This document shows positions 42,497-51,780 of a stretch of DNA of 64,000 nucleotides, in pieces. Under the pieces are notes generated by a model that saw only the letters and a program-made list of their open reading frames with translations, was not told where the DNA came from and did no database searches. How positions within the stretch are numbered: the first letter of the stretch is position 1; each line of letters opens with the position of its first letter. A program made the translations under genes and the position numbers. This DNA comes from UBA10348 sp002469915 (GTDB taxonomy: Bacteria > Bacteroidota > Rhodothermia > Rhodothermales > UBA10348), in assembly GCA_029249345.1 (NCBI GenBank), contig JAQWHM010000004.1, positions 55,953-119,952 of the forward strand, given 5' to 3'.

Positions 42497-44083
42497 ATGA
42501 AGACTTTTTTCACCCGACTGCTTTTTAGTCTGACGATTGCCCTCCTCGCAATGGGCACGCTAGGCATGCTGAATGAAGCAGCTGCTCAAGAGACGAAAAA
42601 GCGTGTTTCGCTAACGATGGAAGAAGCCATCCAGATCGCATTAGTGGAGAACCTGGCTCTTCAGAATGTTCGACTGGATATGGACAATGCTAACGCCCAA
42701 ATAAAAGAAGGTTGGGCCGAGCTTTATCCTAAACTCGATATCAACGCTTCTTACACGAGAAATGTACGCTCAGCTAACCCCTTCGCGGGATCTGATGCAG
42801 GCGGGCTGTTTGAAACACTTGGTTTCATAAACTGGCTCTCCTTCAATGAGCAAGCTCGAACGGATGCAGATGCAGGAACAGAGCCCATCTCCATTAATGA
42901 GTATTTCTTACGTCAGCAGCAGGGATACCAAAACGCCGGCATTGTCTTCGAATCGTCTGATAACCCGTTCAGCGTACCCAACATGTACATGAGTGGGTTG
43001 TCAATTACGCAGAAGCTGTTTGACGGTCGCGTGATTTACGGCGCCTACGGTGCATCGAAATGGTTAAAACCATTCAACGAGATGGCCATTTCACGACAGG
43101 AGCAACAACTAGTTGATCAGGTCAAAACAGGGTGGTACGCCTCCCTCCTTCTTAAAGAGCAAGTACACGTCCTTACGCAAAGTGTGCAGCGTGCAAAGCG
43201 CACGTTGCATGAGGTGTCTAGACAAGTCACTCAGGGTGTTTCACCCAAGTTTCAGCGGCTATCAGCAGAAGTCGAGGTGGCCAATCTTGAAACCCAGTTC
43301 GTTCAGGCAGAGACGGCAGCGGCTGGTGCAGTGGATAATTTAAAACTGCTTTTGGGTATTCCAGCTGACTATGTGGTTGATATCCTAGATCATCTAGAAT
43401 CAGACCTGGATGCTTCCTTTATGGGAGTGTCCACTGCGGAGGCCATGATTACAGCGCTCGATCGAAGACCGGACTTGAGACAAGCAACCATCGGTGTTGA
43501 ACTAGAAAAGATTCAGCTTCAAGTTGCCAAATCAGAGTTCTTGCCAACAATTGATGCCTTTGCCAACATCAATTACATCGGAAATGTACCTGATAATCGA
43601 ACGGTGGTGCGATCCAATTCCGACGACCCATTCAGCTTCACTTCCTCTGAAAGAGATTATTTCGATTCGTCTTATTGGGACCGAAGCGTAAATGTTGGTC
43701 TTCGCCTCTCATGGAACATTTTCAATGGTTTTGCCTCTCGGCAACGCGTTCAGCAGCGGAAAATTTCTATGCAGAAGTCAAAAAACGACACCGAGTTCTT
43801 GACTCAAGCGATCCGAGTTGAAGTTGAATCCGCTCTCCGAGGAGTACGCTCGGCCCACACTCGTATGCTGAATCAGCAAAAAAATGTTGATCGCGCCGAA
43901 CTGAATTTCAAATATGCCGAAGCGCGCTTAAAAGAAGGAGTAGCTACCCCGCTTGAAGTCCGCTCGGCTTCTGATCAACTAGATCAAAGTCGACTCGGAT
44001 ACCTCCAAGCCGTACACGATTTCCTTGTAGCCCGAAGCGCCTACGAAACAGCCATGGGTATGTCAGATTCGGGAATTAACTAA
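42497..44083 (+). CDS. TolC-family outer-membrane efflux channel
   Basis: A 528-aa outer-membrane factor with signal peptide (residues 1-30, ending AAAQE). The two coiled-coil repeats typical of TolC are visible: SLTMEEAIQIALVENLALQNVRLDMDNANAQIKEGWAELYPKL and, in the second half, DRRPDLRQATIGVELEKIQLQVAKSEFLPTIDAFA (stretches cited by their start near residues 38 and 325). It forms the channel through which the RND pump discharges. It is followed by the adaptor gene 38 nt later. Confidence 0.93.
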   Translation: MKTFFTRLLFSLTIALLAMGTLGMLNEAAAQETKKRVSLTMEEAIQIALVENLALQNVRLDMDNANAQIKEGWAELYPKLDINASYTRNVRSANPFAGSDAGGLFETLGFINWLSFNEQARTDADAGTEPISINEYFLRQQQGYQNAGIVFESSDNPFSVPNMYMSGLSITQKLFDGRVIYGAYGASKWLKPFNEMAISRQEQQLVDQVKTGWYASLLLKEQVHVLTQSVQRAKRTLHEVSRQVTQGVSPKFQRLSAEVEVANLETQFVQAETAAAGAVDNLKLLLGIPADYVVDILDHLESDLDASFMGVSTAEAMITALDRRPDLRQATIGVELEKIQLQVAKSEFLPTIDAFANINYIGNVPDNRTVVRSNSDDPFSFTSSERDYFDSSYWDRSVNVGLRLSWNIFNGFASRQRVQQRKISMQKSKNDTEFLTQAIRVEVESALRGVRSAHTRMLNQQKNVDRAELNFKYAEARLKEGVATPLEVRSASDQLDQSRLGYLQAVHDFLVARSAYETAMGMSDSGIN

Positions 44084-44121
44084 TTCTCTCTATCAGACTA
44101 ACCGTACGAATTTTAATCCTT

Positions 44122-45252
44122 ATGTCCCGTTCTAGTATCATGCGAACGTTTTACCTATTTCTTTTCTCTTTCGCCCTCCTTCTGGCAGGGTGCGCCGAAG
44201 CACCAGCTTCGACGGACGCCAAAGCAGACGCTACCCCGGCAGTTTCTAAACGCGTTGTAAGAGTTAATACAACGACCGTAGCACTATCTCCCTTCGAGGA
44301 AATCATTCCGATAACCGGAGTTGTGGACGCACCGAATGATGCGTCCCTCTCGGCCCAGTCTGCGGGTACGATTACCAGTCTGGTGCAAGTCGGAACCACT
44401 ATCAGCAAGGGCGAAGTCATCGCTCGTCTGGATGACCGTCTGATGATGGCTGCTCTTGAGCAATCTAAGGCCAATCTGACCTCCGCCAAGGCTTCTGCTG
44501 ATTTCGCAGAAGACACCTTCCGCCGCCAAGAGCCACTCTACGCAGACTCTATTATTTCTGCCATTGAGTTCGAAAATGCACGCACCCAATTGAATCAGGC
44601 GCGTGCCTCTCTCGCCCAAGCAGAAGCTACTGTGTCGCAGGTCGAACAGCAGTTGGAAAACACCTTCGTTCGCGCTCCATTTTCAGGAACTGTTGAAGAA
44701 CGATTTGTGGAAACAGGCGAACAAGTTGTCCCTGGTTCACCCATCGTCCGAATCGTAGACACTCGACATCTCAAAATCAGAGCTGGCGTACCGGAAAAGT
44801 ATTCGTCGGATATCAAAGTTGGATCACCTGTTTCCATTTCGTTCAAATCCTACGGTGGTGACCTCCTGCGCTCGGGCGTTTCCTTCGTAGGGAGCGTGAT
44901 CAACCCAAAGAATCGCACATTCACGATTGAGGTTGACATCAAAAATGATGGAAAGACGCTCAAGCCGGAAATGATCGCTGATGTATTGGTCACCCGTCGC
45001 CAGCTTACCGATCAAATTGTACTTCCTCAGACAGCCATTTTGATAGATGAAAACGGCTCAAGTGTGTACGTCGTAGATCGGTCCGGAGGCGAGACTGGAA
45101 CGGAACTGAGGCCCATCGAACTCGGCCCTTCATACGGTGGATTCACGGTCATTTCCACGGGGCTCGATGTAGGCCACGAGGTGATTACGACCGGCCAGAC
45201 CATGGTTGCTGAGGGTGATTTGCTTGAGATCTCATCCAACAACGCTCAGTAG
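44122..45252 (+). CDS. RND efflux periplasmic adaptor (membrane fusion) lipoprotein
   Basis: A 376-aa lipoprotein (lipobox LLLAGC near residue 24). It has the barrel-sandwich lipoyl half-motifs GTITSLVQVGTTISKGEVIARLD and VRAPFSGTVEERFVETGEQV, an alpha-hairpin between them (LEQSKANLTSAKASADFAEDTF ... LAQAEATVSQVEQQL) and C-terminal beta-barrel domains. It bridges the RND permease and the TolC-like channel. The order tetR-tolC-mfp-rnd with small gaps indicates one operon. Confidence 0.95.
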   Translation: MSRSSIMRTFYLFLFSFALLLAGCAEAPASTDAKADATPAVSKRVVRVNTTTVALSPFEEIIPITGVVDAPNDASLSAQSAGTITSLVQVGTTISKGEVIARLDDRLMMAALEQSKANLTSAKASADFAEDTFRRQEPLYADSIISAIEFENARTQLNQARASLAQAEATVSQVEQQLENTFVRAPFSGTVEERFVETGEQVVPGSPIVRIVDTRHLKIRAGVPEKYSSDIKVGSPVSISFKSYGGDLLRSGVSFVGSVINPKNRTFTIEVDIKNDGKTLKPEMIADVLVTRRQLTDQIVLPQTAILIDENGSSVYVVDRSGGETGTELRPIELGPSYGGFTVISTGLDVGHEVITTGQTMVAEGDLLEISSNNAQ

Positions 45253-45315
45253 GCCTTCAAGAACGCTTTTTCAATGAGTACCTGACCACAATTTGGTCGC
45301 TTCACCCATTAGGTT

Positions 45316-48300
45316 ATGAAAATTACGAACACTGCCATCAAGTACAGAACGACCGTTCTGGTCCTGACGGTTGTCCTCGTGTTAGGTGGAATCTACAGTT
45401 ACATTACGATTCCAAAAGAGGCTAATCCTTCCATTGAGATCCCGAATATAGTTGTTACGACCATCTATCCGGGCGCCTCTCCAGATGACGTGGAATCCCT
45501 GCTAACCCAACCGATTGAATCGGAAATTCAGGTTATCAACGGAATTAAAGCCATTCGGTCTACTTCTACAGAGGGCGTTTCCAGCATCGTAGTTGAATTC
45601 GAGCCTGACATATCTATTGATGAGGCCTTTGCTAAGGTTCGAGATAAGGTGGATGTGGCCAAGGCTGAGTTGCCATCGGATGTAGACGAGCCGATCGTTA
45701 ACGAAATAGATATGTCAGAATTCCCCATTCTGTCTATTAATCTTTCTGCTCCCTATCCGCTGACCCGATTAAAAGTCGTCGCGGAAGAACTCCAAGATGG
45801 GCTTGAAGCCATTCCCAGTGTACTTGCGGTTGATCTTATTGGAGGCTTAGACCGAGAGGTCAGCATTAATGTGGACTTGGCCCGTCTACAAGGGTACAAT
45901 TTGACCTTTAGGGATATCGTGAACGCGATATCCGATGAGAACACCAATGTACCTGGTGGCTCGGTAGACGTAGATGAACTCAATTACCTAGTACGCATCG
46001 ACGGAGAAATACAATCTCCGGAAGAGCTGCGTGATATTGTGATCAAAAGTCCTGACGGACGCCCCATTTATATTCGCGACATCGCAGACGTCGAGTTCGG
46101 CTTTAAAGAAAGGTCCTCGTATTCCCGCCTTGCCATCTATCAAGAAGAGGACGCAAACGGCGAACTATTCGAATACACGGGTGAAGATAGGGCCATGCTT
46201 CCGGTCATTAGTCTGAATGTTAAGAAGCGATCCGGCGAGAACATACTGGAAACCGTTGACGAGGTGGGCGCGGTACTTGACGGCTATGTCTTCCCTACCG
46301 GTACTCAGGTCATTATTACCGGAGATCAATCCGTTTTCGTTGAAGACCTGATCACGGATCTCGAAAACAATATTATATCGGGTCTGATCTTCGTGATCGC
46401 CGTTCTCCTGTTTTTCCTGGGAGCCCGAAACGCTACGCTAGTGGGCCTCGCGATTCCCATGTCGATGCTGTTGTCCTTCATCATATTCCAAGCGCTTGGA
46501 TACACTCTAAACTTCGTGATCTTGTTTTCGTTGATCATCGCGCTTGGCATGTTGGTAGACAATGCGATCGTTATTGTCGAGAACATTTACCGTTTCCGAG
46601 AAGAGGGCTACTCTCGATTCGAGGCGGCAAAGTTGGGAACCGCCGAAGTAGCCGGTGCTGTCATAGCCTCTACAGCTACAACAGTCGCTGTATTCTTTCC
46701 CATGCTTTTCTGGCCGGGTACGATCGGCGAATTCATGAGTTGGATGCCGCTGACACTCATTATTGCTCTGGTCAGCTCCCTCTTCGTGGCCATCATCATT
46801 AACCCAGTGATAACCGGCATCTTTGTCAAACTAGACGATGAAGAAACAGAAGAACGTCCGGTCTTCACGCGACGCGTATTTACCGGTATCATCTTGGTAC
46901 TGGGATTGGCGCTTGGTTTGGCGAACTGGAAAACTCTGCTTGTATTGGTGATCGCTGTACCGGGCGTTCTGATCTTGCATCGTTTCCTATTCAAACCAAT
47001 AGGGGATAATTTTATCAAAACAAGCCTTCCTCTATTCATTGATAGATATCGGGCCGTACTAAATTGGATGCTTGAAAGGGACTATTCAGGTAAACAAGCC
47101 CTTCTGAGAAACACATTTTCTCTAGGCAGCTTCACCCTTGGCTTCTTCCTACTCCTTGTTTCGTTATTAGTAAGTAGTACGCTCGGCGACACCTCAAGTA
47201 TGTTATTCATGGCTCCGGGTGGCATTTTGCTCGCTTTAGGTGCCCTTGGCGTTCTCATTCATACGTTCGAAGGAGCTATCATTGGAAAAAATTACAGCAT
47301 CAAGGCCGGTATCCTCCTCACTGTTCTAGCTGCGCTCTTTCTGACGCTGATGTGGATGCTTGAAAAGGATGTCGACATTTCGACGGCTGCCAACTTACTC
47401 ATTTTCCCGCTTCTGATAGCAGGTGCTGGCTTGGTCGGTAAGCTTTTTGTTAGCCGTTCTCACCTGATTCTCACAGACAACAGATCCATCTTGCTTAATG
47501 GATCTGTTGGTTCACTAATCTTGATCATATTCATGTTCGCCTTAGCGCCAACAGGGGTTGAGTTCTTTCCAAATACTTCTCCCCGTCAGGTTAAGGTAAC
47601 GACGGAAGGTCCCTTGGGAATGAACCTGGATGCAAGTAATGAGATTGCTGAGGAAGCGCGAAAAAGGCTCGAAGCCCTTCTTTCTGGTAATGACATGACG
47701 CGTGAGAACATCAAGAACATGTCGGTGAACGTAGGTGTGAGTTCTGATGCCCAATTCGGGGGCTCGTCCGCAAGTCCGGAACGGTCTCGAATAACGTTCA
47801 ACCTCGTGGACTATCCAGCACGATCTGAGGATAGCTTCCTCACCATGGAGCGAATCAGAACCCAGCTGTCTGGTATACCTGGAGCCGTAATCACTATTGA
47901 CAAGGACCAGGATGGTCCACCAACGGGTCCGCCTGTCAATATTGAAATCACAGGGCCCGATTTTGGAACGATCACTCAGATTACAGATGACATTAGATCT
48001 CAACTACGCTCCGCATCTGAGACTCAATCCATTCCTGGACTGGTTGATGTAGAGGACAACCTGAGTTCTGGACGGCCCGAAGTTCAGGTTCGTATTGACC
48101 GCGAAAGAGCTGCGCGTTTTGACATTTCTACTCGAAAAATCGCTTCCACAGTCAGAGCCGCCATTAACGGTATCGAAGCCGGCAAGTACCGGGAGAATGA
48201 GGACGAATATGACATATTGGTTCGTCTGAGAGAGGGTGATCGCTCTTCGCTAGAAAGCCTTAGAGATCTCACCATCCTCGAAGAAGGCACTCAGATACCC

Positions 48301-49143
48301 TTAGTATCTGTTGCGGATCTGGAAGTAGAAAGCGGACTGGGTAGTGTGACTCGCTTAGACCTTCAACGTGTTGCATTGGTCACAGCAAATGCGGCTCCTG
48401 GCTTCAATAGTGCTGCTATTCTTGGCGAAGTCCAAGCCACATTGGCTGACTATGAAGCTAATATGCCTGCTGGATATACCCTCAGTTACACGGGTGAAAG
48501 TGAAGAGCAAGCCGAAAGCTTTGGATTCTTGACCATAGTGATGATCGTCGGCGTTTCATTGATTTTTATGATTCTAATCGCCCAGTTCAATCTCATTTCG
48601 TCCCCATTTATCATCATGGTAGCTGTTGGCTTCTCCTTGATAGGGGTTATGCTTGGGCTCATTTTGACGCGTACTCCCTTTGGTTTAATGACCTTTATTG
48701 GTCTGATTTCGCTAGCTGGCATCGTGGTCAACAACAATATCGTGTTGATAGACTACACCATGCAGCTCAGGAATCGAGGCGTGAAGAAGCATGACGCAAT
48801 TATTGAAGCCGGTGCTACGCGCCTTCGTCCGGTGCTGCTAACGGCGCTCACAACCGTACTAGGACTCATTCCCTTAACCTTCGGTATCAATATTGATTTC
48901 GTTGGCCTCCTAACCGACTTAGATCCCAACTTTCAATTTGGCTCTGAAAACACTCAGTTTTGGGGTCCAATGGGAACGGCCATCATTTCGGGTCTTACCT
49001 TCGCAACGTTCCTTACCCTAGTTATTGTGCCAGTGATGTATTCAGCGTTTGATTCCCTTGCGATACGACTTCAGGTCGCGTTCAAAGGTGAAGCCTACCT
49101 TTCTGAAGCAACCATTGCTGCCCAGTCCACCGATAACCCTTAA
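45316..49143 (+). CDS. RND efflux permease with an extra multi-helix membrane insertion
   Basis: A 1275-aa hydrophobe/amphiphile-efflux type RND transporter, about 220 residues longer than usual. The N-terminal half shows MKITNTAIKYRTTVLVLTVV, the porter domain (TIYPGASPDDVESLLTQPIE) and TM4 with ALGMLVDNAIVIVENI; the second acidic residue of the AcrB pair is Asn here, as in many such pumps. Between TM6 (ending about 511) and the TM7-equivalent (about 735-755, FMFALAPTGVEFFPNTSPRQV) lie about 220 residues with roughly five or six further hydrophobic segments. The C-terminal half is standard (LISLAGIVVNNNIVLIDY). Substrate unknown; proton-driven export of drugs or metabolites is inferred. Confidence 0.93.
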   Translation: MKITNTAIKYRTTVLVLTVVLVLGGIYSYITIPKEANPSIEIPNIVVTTIYPGASPDDVESLLTQPIESEIQVINGIKAIRSTSTEGVSSIVVEFEPDISIDEAFAKVRDKVDVAKAELPSDVDEPIVNEIDMSEFPILSINLSAPYPLTRLKVVAEELQDGLEAIPSVLAVDLIGGLDREVSINVDLARLQGYNLTFRDIVNAISDENTNVPGGSVDVDELNYLVRIDGEIQSPEELRDIVIKSPDGRPIYIRDIADVEFGFKERSSYSRLAIYQEEDANGELFEYTGEDRAMLPVISLNVKKRSGENILETVDEVGAVLDGYVFPTGTQVIITGDQSVFVEDLITDLENNIISGLIFVIAVLLFFLGARNATLVGLAIPMSMLLSFIIFQALGYTLNFVILFSLIIALGMLVDNAIVIVENIYRFREEGYSRFEAAKLGTAEVAGAVIASTATTVAVFFPMLFWPGTIGEFMSWMPLTLIIALVSSLFVAIIINPVITGIFVKLDDEETEERPVFTRRVFTGIILVLGLALGLANWKTLLVLVIAVPGVLILHRFLFKPIGDNFIKTSLPLFIDRYRAVLNWMLERDYSGKQALLRNTFSLGSFTLGFFLLLVSLLVSSTLGDTSSMLFMAPGGILLALGALGVLIHTFEGAIIGKNYSIKAGILLTVLAALFLTLMWMLEKDVDISTAANLLIFPLLIAGAGLVGKLFVSRSHLILTDNRSILLNGSVGSLILIIFMFALAPTGVEFFPNTSPRQVKVTTEGPLGMNLDASNEIAEEARKRLEALLSGNDMTRENIKNMSVNVGVSSDAQFGGSSASPERSRITFNLVDYPARSEDSFLTMERIRTQLSGIPGAVITIDKDQDGPPTGPPVNIEITGPDFGTITQITDDIRSQLRSASETQSIPGLVDVEDNLSSGRPEVQVRIDRERAARFDISTRKIASTVRAAINGIEAGKYRENEDEYDILVRLREGDRSSLESLRDLTILEEGTQIPLVSVADLEVESGLGSVTRLDLQRVALVTANAAPGFNSAAILGEVQATLADYEANMPAGYTLSYTGESEEQAESFGFLTIVMIVGVSLIFMILIAQFNLISSPFIIMVAVGFSLIGVMLGLILTRTPFGLMTFIGLISLAGIVVNNNIVLIDYTMQLRNRGVKKHDAIIEAGATRLRPVLLTALTTVLGLIPLTFGINIDFVGLLTDLDPNFQFGSENTQFWGPMGTAIISGLTFATFLTLVIVPVMYSAFDSLAIRLQVAFKGEAYLSEATIAAQSTDNP
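47478..47509. repeat. 12-bp inverted repeat inside the RND gene
   Basis: caacagatccat (47478-47489) and its exact complement at 47498-47509 flank an 8-nt loop. The repeat lies at the end of the extra membrane insertion, near the junction to the standard C-terminal half. No T-run follows. Confidence 0.7.
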
Positions 49144-49152
49144 CGGATCCAG

Positions 49153-50628
49153 ATGCGCAACCTCTCGGAATTCTCTGATTCACACCTCAGAATTTTTGAC
49201 CGGCCAGATGTACCTGATACGGCTTCCATACGAGACGTATACCTAGTTGGGATTTGTGGAACAGGGATGGGCTCGCTTGCAGGCTTGTTCCATGAAGCGG
49301 GCTTTGAAGTCCGGGGTTCAGATGCGGCTACTTGGCCGCCCATGAGCGATCGTCTTGAGGCGCTGGGAATACCAGTCAAAGAAGGGTTTGATGCAGATAA
49401 TCTACGTCCAGTACCGGATTTAACCGTCGTTGGTAATGCCTGTACTCCGACCCATGTAGAAGCGGCATTTGCTCGTGACCAAGGATTGGTACAGATGTCA
49501 CTTTCTGAAGCGGTGGCTCACTTTTTCATTCAAGATCGACGCTCACTCGTAGTAGCCGGAACACACGGTAAAACGACGACGACCAGCCTTATGGCGCACG
49601 TTTTCAGAAGTGCTGGTCGAGATCCAGGTTTTCTGGTGGGAGGCGTAATGAATAATGGGAATCAGAGTTATGCGGTCGGATCTGGTCCCCATTTCATTAT
49701 TGAAGGGGACGAGTATGACACGGCGTACTTTGACAAGCGGCCCAAATTCATGCACTATCGCCCATCGACGGCCATAGTGACCTCTGTTGAATTTGACCAT
49801 GCCGACATCTACCAGTCAATGGATGACTACCGAGAAGCATTTGGAGCTTTTGCCCAATCGGTACCCGAGAATGGTCTTTTAGTGCTCTGTACAGATGACG
49901 AAGAAGTCAGAAAGCTGGAAAGTCAGGCGTCTTGCCGAATCAAAACCTACGGATTGGACTCCGGGCGAGCAGACGTTTCCGCTGTGCGAGTTAAGACCGG
50001 GTCAGATGGTCAGCGCTTCGACTTGGTTAGTGATGGTACAATTCAGGGCCGATTGTGGCTACCACTTAGCGGTAAACATAATCTGCAAAATGCACTAGCC
50101 GTTGCAACCGTGGCGCTGGACGAAGGGTTAACCATTGAAGAAATTGCAGCTGGGTTTGGCTCCTTTCAAGGTATTCAACGTCGGCAGCAGATTAGAGGTA
50201 AGGAAGCGGGCGTAATAGTCGTGGATGACTTTGCTCACCACCCGACAGCCGTGAAAGCTACTGTTCAGTCCGCCTGTGAGCGCTGGCCCGACAGACGGGT
50301 AGTAGCCGTTTTTGAACCTCGGTCTAATTCCAGTAGAAGGAAGGTATTCGAAAAAGGATACGCAGATGCCTTCTCTCAGGCGGGCGCTGTTTTCCTGAGC
50401 CGGCCCCCTTTCCGGCATAATGACCGGAAGGAGGACTTCATGGATATTAACGCGGTAATCGATCAGATTCGATTGCACGGAGCATCGGCCGCCGCCGCTG
50501 AAGGGGCAGATAATCTTCTACCCCTAATCCTCGAGGAATTGAAGCCAGGAGATGTTGCTCTAGTTATGAGCAATGGCGGTTTTGGGGGAATCCATGAGCG
50601 ATTGCTCACCGCCCTTAAGAATCGATAG
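49153..50628 (+). CDS. mpl: UDP-MurNAc:tripeptide ligase (murein peptide recycling)
   Basis: A 491-aa Mur ligase. The N terminus DVYLVGICGTGMGSLAGLFHEAGFEVRGSD and the ATP loop VVAGTHGKTTTTSLMA (about residue 137) are common to MurC and Mpl. The motif IIEGDEYDTAYFDKRPKFMHYRP is diagnostic for Mpl, which joins recycled L-Ala-D-Glu-meso-Dap tripeptide to UDP-MurNAc. The peptide-binding domain with VVDDFAHHPTAVKATV follows. It begins nine nt after the RND gene and is followed by an unknown gene and a dipeptide epimerase, fitting a recycling group. Confidence 0.94.
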   Translation: MRNLSEFSDSHLRIFDRPDVPDTASIRDVYLVGICGTGMGSLAGLFHEAGFEVRGSDAATWPPMSDRLEALGIPVKEGFDADNLRPVPDLTVVGNACTPTHVEAAFARDQGLVQMSLSEAVAHFFIQDRRSLVVAGTHGKTTTTSLMAHVFRSAGRDPGFLVGGVMNNGNQSYAVGSGPHFIIEGDEYDTAYFDKRPKFMHYRPSTAIVTSVEFDHADIYQSMDDYREAFGAFAQSVPENGLLVLCTDDEEVRKLESQASCRIKTYGLDSGRADVSAVRVKTGSDGQRFDLVSDGTIQGRLWLPLSGKHNLQNALAVATVALDEGLTIEEIAAGFGSFQGIQRRQQIRGKEAGVIVVDDFAHHPTAVKATVQSACERWPDRRVVAVFEPRSNSSRRKVFEKGYADAFSQAGAVFLSRPPFRHNDRKEDFMDINAVIDQIRLHGASAAAAEGADNLLPLILEELKPGDVALVMSNGGFGGIHERLLTALKNR

Positions 50629-50730
50629 GCTATACAGCCCCATTCCTACGATCTTATTCCTGTATAACTTGCACACAGGTCTGGAGTCCGTCCTTCTCAG
50701 GTAGTATGTTCCGTTTCTTAGGTTAAGGAC

Positions 50731-51777
50731 ATGACCCAACCCGATTTTAACTCCCTTGTAGATTCTGTAATCGCCTCGATGGGCGGCAGCCCGACTTCAG
50801 CTGAAGTCGAGGCTGCCGCCTTGCGCATACTAGATGGCTCCTCGGATTCATCATCCTCAGACTCATCACCGGGTGAGTTGAAGGCGTTGGAGGCCATTCA
50901 AATCTCTGTTTCTCTAGCCTCCTGCACAAGCCGGCGAGCCCCTACCCAACATGCTAGGGTATACGACAAGATCCGACGAGCAGGCGATCGGATTAAATTG
51001 GTTTTACACGATGTTGCCAGAGCCTACTCTATTCCCGTACCACCGGTTGAGTTAGTACTGCGGGACACCACTACGTTGATGGCTGGTCACCCCAACTTGG
51101 AATGGCTAGCACTCTCCGCCACCATTCAGCAAGCTGCTGTTGATGCATCTATTGCTGTAGTTAGAGCTCCCTTTCTGGATTTATCCTTACCTGAATCTTT
51201 TCAGATATTAGATCTCATTCCTGAATTGTTGGACCTCGGAGCTCCATTGCAGCCCACGATTCAGATTGGTACCGACGGAGCTTTACCTCCGTTGGAAATT
51301 CTGCACGCTTTGGCAACGGGTATGGGTATTCACAACCGGTCTAAGTCGTCCAAAGACGCAAGTGCATCCATTGTCGTAAACGGTTGTGAGCGTAGAGCTT
51401 ATGGCCACCGTGTTCACACAGAGTGTGAAGCAGTCTCAGTGGTACTTTCGGATAGTGATCAACTCCGTCACGCAGAAGATTTTGGCCAGTCACTGACACG
51501 CGTATTGGGACCACAAAGTCGCCTTTTACATCTTGAAGTACGGCTCAGCTCGGCTGAAAATATCCCCAGACAGGTCGTACATCCTGTACTAAACTCCTCC
51601 GTAACGGTATCTACCCTATTAGACGGTCTTCCTGTTTTGGGTTCTGCACAAAACCGACTGTCAATTCCGAAAGATTTTGCACCCGATCAGATGGTGAATC
51701 TACTAAACGATAGATTGGCCGTACCGGCCGGTGCTGGAAAACTTGCTGGAATCGTGATCGATTTCAGGCCTTGGTAG
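50731..51777 (+). CDS. Unrecognised 348-aa protein between mpl and dipeptide epimerase
   Basis: I do not recognise this protein. It is cytoplasmic by appearance (no signal or helix). Residues 36-48 form a Ser/Asp low-complexity linker (DGSSDSSSSDSSPGE) after a short N-terminal helical region. The remainder has two ordered parts: about 50-165 (KIRRAGDRIKLVLHDVARAY, LEWLALSATIQQAAVDASIAVVRAPFLDL) and about 175-348, where KLAGIVIDFRPW ends the chain. A vague likeness of the first part to the methylmalonyl-CoA mutase small-subunit barrel was noted but not convincing. It starts 102 nt after mpl and ends three nt before the epimerase, so a role in murein-peptide metabolism is inferred from context only. 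Confidence 0.8.
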   Translation: MTQPDFNSLVDSVIASMGGSPTSAEVEAAALRILDGSSDSSSSDSSPGELKALEAIQISVSLASCTSRRAPTQHARVYDKIRRAGDRIKLVLHDVARAYSIPVPPVELVLRDTTTLMAGHPNLEWLALSATIQQAAVDASIAVVRAPFLDLSLPESFQILDLIPELLDLGAPLQPTIQIGTDGALPPLEILHALATGMGIHNRSKSSKDASASIVVNGCERRAYGHRVHTECEAVSVVLSDSDQLRHAEDFGQSLTRVLGPQSRLLHLEVRLSSAENIPRQVVHPVLNSSVTVSTLLDGLPVLGSAQNRLSIPKDFAPDQMVNLLNDRLAVPAGAGKLAGIVIDFRPW

Positions 51778-51780
51778 CCT

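Noticed and set aside
46326..46586. Minus-strand ORFs within the RND gene (also at 46608-47039 and 47542-48003)
   Set aside because: They are antisense shadows, rich in Ser, Ile and Arg with no structural or family signal.
50731..51200. Similarity of the unknown 348-aa protein to methylmalonyl-CoA mutase small subunit
   Set aside because: Only a loose spacing of hydrophobic and Thr residues; none of the diagnostic mutase motifs could be found.
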